Shown here piece after piece: positions 13,920 through 14,836 of a stretch of DNA of 14,836 bases (within the stretch, counting starts at the first letter, position 1; every line of letters starts with the position of its first letter). A program made the position numbers and the translations under genes. The notes beneath the pieces were generated by a model. That model made no database searches. It was not told the origin of the DNA and was given only the letters and a program-made list of their open reading frames with translations. This DNA is from Candidatus Rhodoferax randersensis (GTDB lineage Bacteria > Pseudomonadota > Gammaproteobacteria > Burkholderiales > Burkholderiaceae_C): contig JADKEH010000038.1 in assembly GCA_016718155.1 (NCBI GenBank), positions 1-14,836 on the forward strand. The letters are read 5' to 3'.

Positions 13920-13936
13920 GTGCGCCAGCGCACAGA
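13920..13936 (+). promoter_or_regulatory. upstream element gtgcgccagcgcacaga, stand-alone CheB gene
   Basis: A palindrome with arms gtgcgc/gcgcac and an asymmetric centre (ca), extended by aga, begins 96 bp upstream of the CheB start codon and lies just past the end of the repeat array. It belongs to the same set as the sites at 3166, 3218, 4288 and 8007. Confidence 0.45.
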
Positions 13937-14015
13937 GACCGACCGGCCACGGCGCCGACAATGGCCACGCGCACGCCTGCGCGGCGGTATCCCCCCCTTC
14001 AATTTGAGCTTTGCC

Positions 14016-14585
14016 ATGAACAACTTTCCCATCGTCTGTGTCGGCGGCTCGGCCGGCGGACTGGATGCCTACATCCGGCTGCTGCAAAACCTGCCACCCG
14101 ACATGGGGGTGGCGATTGTCATCGTCAACCACATCACCATCATGCCGACCCAATTGCACGAGGTGCTGCCGAGCTTCACCAGCATGCCGGTCGAACTGAT
14201 CACCGAGCGTTTGCTGATCGAGCCCAACCATGTCTTCATCATCCCGTCCAACCGGGATCTGCATGTGGAGGATGGCGAGTTCCGGCTCAAACCGATCTCG
14301 AAGCCACGAGGTTGGCCCGATGTCATCACGGTGTTTCTGCGCTCGCTGACCGAGTATTGGGACGGCAAACTGGTGGCGGTGATCGTGTCCGGCTACGACG
14401 GCGACGGCGCCGCGGCGCTGTGCGGCATCCGCGAGGTGGGTGGCATCACGATTGCGCAAAAACTCAGCACCGCGACGCAACCTGAGATGCCCGAGAGCGC
14501 CATTGCCAGCGGCTGCATCGATTTTGTGCTGTCACCCGAAGACATCGCCAAAGAAATCGTGCGCATCGCAAACGTCCACGCCTAA
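14016..14585 (+). CDS. single-domain CheB-type methylesterase
   Basis: A 189-residue protein from ATG 14016; the frame is open further upstream to 13920, but those codons overlap the palindrome and a C7 run. The whole protein is one CheB catalytic domain without a receiver. The putative triad is S12 (VGGSAGGLDAY), H39 (VIVNHITIMP) and D130 (VSGYDGDGAAAL), with the same spacing as in the fusion protein nearby. PNHVFIIPSNRDLHVEDGEF is the typical middle strand region, and QPEMPESAIASGCIDFVLSP matches the family's C-terminal part. In chemotaxis this enzyme removes methyl groups from receptor glutamates; here the substrate is unknown because no receptor is nearby. It lacks the phosphorylation input of classical CheB, so regulation must be by another route or partner. 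It is flanked on both sides by repeats and transcribed away from the signalling operon. Confidence 0.9.
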   Translation: MNNFPIVCVGGSAGGLDAYIRLLQNLPPDMGVAIVIVNHITIMPTQLHEVLPSFTSMPVELITERLLIEPNHVFIIPSNRDLHVEDGEFRLKPISKPRGWPDVITVFLRSLTEYWDGKLVAVIVSGYDGDGAAALCGIREVGGITIAQKLSTATQPEMPESAIASGCIDFVLSPEDIAKEIVRIANVHA

Positions 14586-14587
14586 AG

Positions 14588-14666
14588 TTGTCAGCGCGGG
14601 GGAAGCGCGGCGATCCACCTTGGCTGCAACACCACCATGGATTGCCGCGCTGCGCTCGCAATGACG
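14588..14666. repeat. CGTCATTGCGAGCG repeat pair after the CheB gene
   Basis: A decayed forward unit ending gcgcggcgatcca (to 14617) faces a full reverse unit at 14638-14666 across about 20 bases. The pair lies between two converging genes, immediately after the CheB stop, where its stem could serve as a bidirectional transcription stop. Confidence 0.8.
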
Positions 14667-14683
14667 AGGGGCTTGGCCTGAAC

Positions 14684-14836
14684 CTAGCCGTTCAAGACAT
14701 CCGCGTACGGTTTGGTGCCGTAGTAGTCATGGATGCCCTTGGCCCAGGTGGGGTCGGACATATTGGGCCAACTGTCCTTGTCGAAGCCCGGCGCGTTTTC
14801 CAGCCGGTCTTTGTTCACATCCAGCGTGAAGCGCTT
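14684..14836 (-). CDS. C-terminus of a probable PRC-barrel domain protein, partial
   Basis: Fifty codons plus a TAG run off the right edge of the window, so only the C-terminus is seen: FTLDVNKDRLENAPGFDKDS, WPNMSDPTWAKGIHDYYG, TKPYADVLNG. This resembles the C-terminal extension of PRC-barrel proteins of Burkholderiales (APGFDKDxWPxMxDPxW...YYG). The barrel itself would lie beyond the window. The role is unknown; such proteins are often stress-induced. The family is judged from the motif only. Confidence 0.6.
   Translation of the reverse strand, partial: KRFTLDVNKDRLENAPGFDKDSWPNMSDPTWAKGIHDYYGTKPYADVLNG

Noticed and set aside
13991..13997. C7 run upstream of the stand-alone CheB gene as a second phase-variable tract
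   Set aside because: It is short, lies before the likely start codon at 14016, and would not alter the coding frame.

Overview
The window is GC-rich DNA from a Gram-negative bacterium. It is most likely a betaproteobacterium of the order Burkholderiales, with a Comamonadaceae-like flavour. This rests on the mix of BON-domain stress proteins, a YXWXGXW-repeat protein, DUF6600 and DUF6629 proteins, a CheB-CheR-PAS fusion, and abundant inverted repeats of the form CGTCATTGCGAGCG...GCGGCAATCCA. No rRNA, tRNA, CRISPR array or prophage was seen. The species assignment is inference.

Layout. Positions 1-1532 hold the 3' part of a secreted DUF6600-type protein with a Pro/Ala-rich tail, broken by one frameshift. 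Positions 1.5-2.5 kb are decayed DNA: a doubtful small ORF, one copy of a 69-bp dispersed repeat, a remnant of an arginine/ornithine antiporter and an octamer tandem repeat. A membrane protein (DUF6629) follows on the minus strand to 3128. Positions 3287-4754 carry three consecutive BON-domain ORFs that look like a triple-BON protein split and reordered. Next come a secreted YXWXGXW protein (4951-5328) and an AI-2E family transporter (5436-6506). An IS1380-like transposase scar, a minus-strand RTX calcium-binding protein (6689-7918) and a second, internally deleted copy of the transporter 3' end (8086-8169) follow. The RTX gene therefore sits between direct copies of the transporter tail.

Positions 8316-13529 form one minus-strand signalling block. 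In transcription order it encodes a CheB-CheR-coiled-coil-PAS protein, a two-PAS histidine kinase that overlaps it by ATGA, and a receiver domain. The CheB-CheR gene and the kinase-receiver pair each contain frame breaks, and the kinase has a 12-base poly-C tract just after its most natural start codon. A single-domain CheB methylesterase (14016-14585, plus strand) lies beyond an array of inverted repeats. The window ends inside a minus-strand gene, probably a PRC-barrel protein.

Two themes stand out. First, a palindromic element with consensus near GTGCGCYRGCGCACAGATC occurs upstream of two BON genes, the RTX gene and the stand-alone CheB gene, always pointing toward the start codon; this is a candidate shared regulatory site. 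Second, the interrupted genes break mostly at mononucleotide runs. Either the window contains switchable (phase-variable) signalling genes or the assembly has homopolymer undercalls; reads would decide between these.
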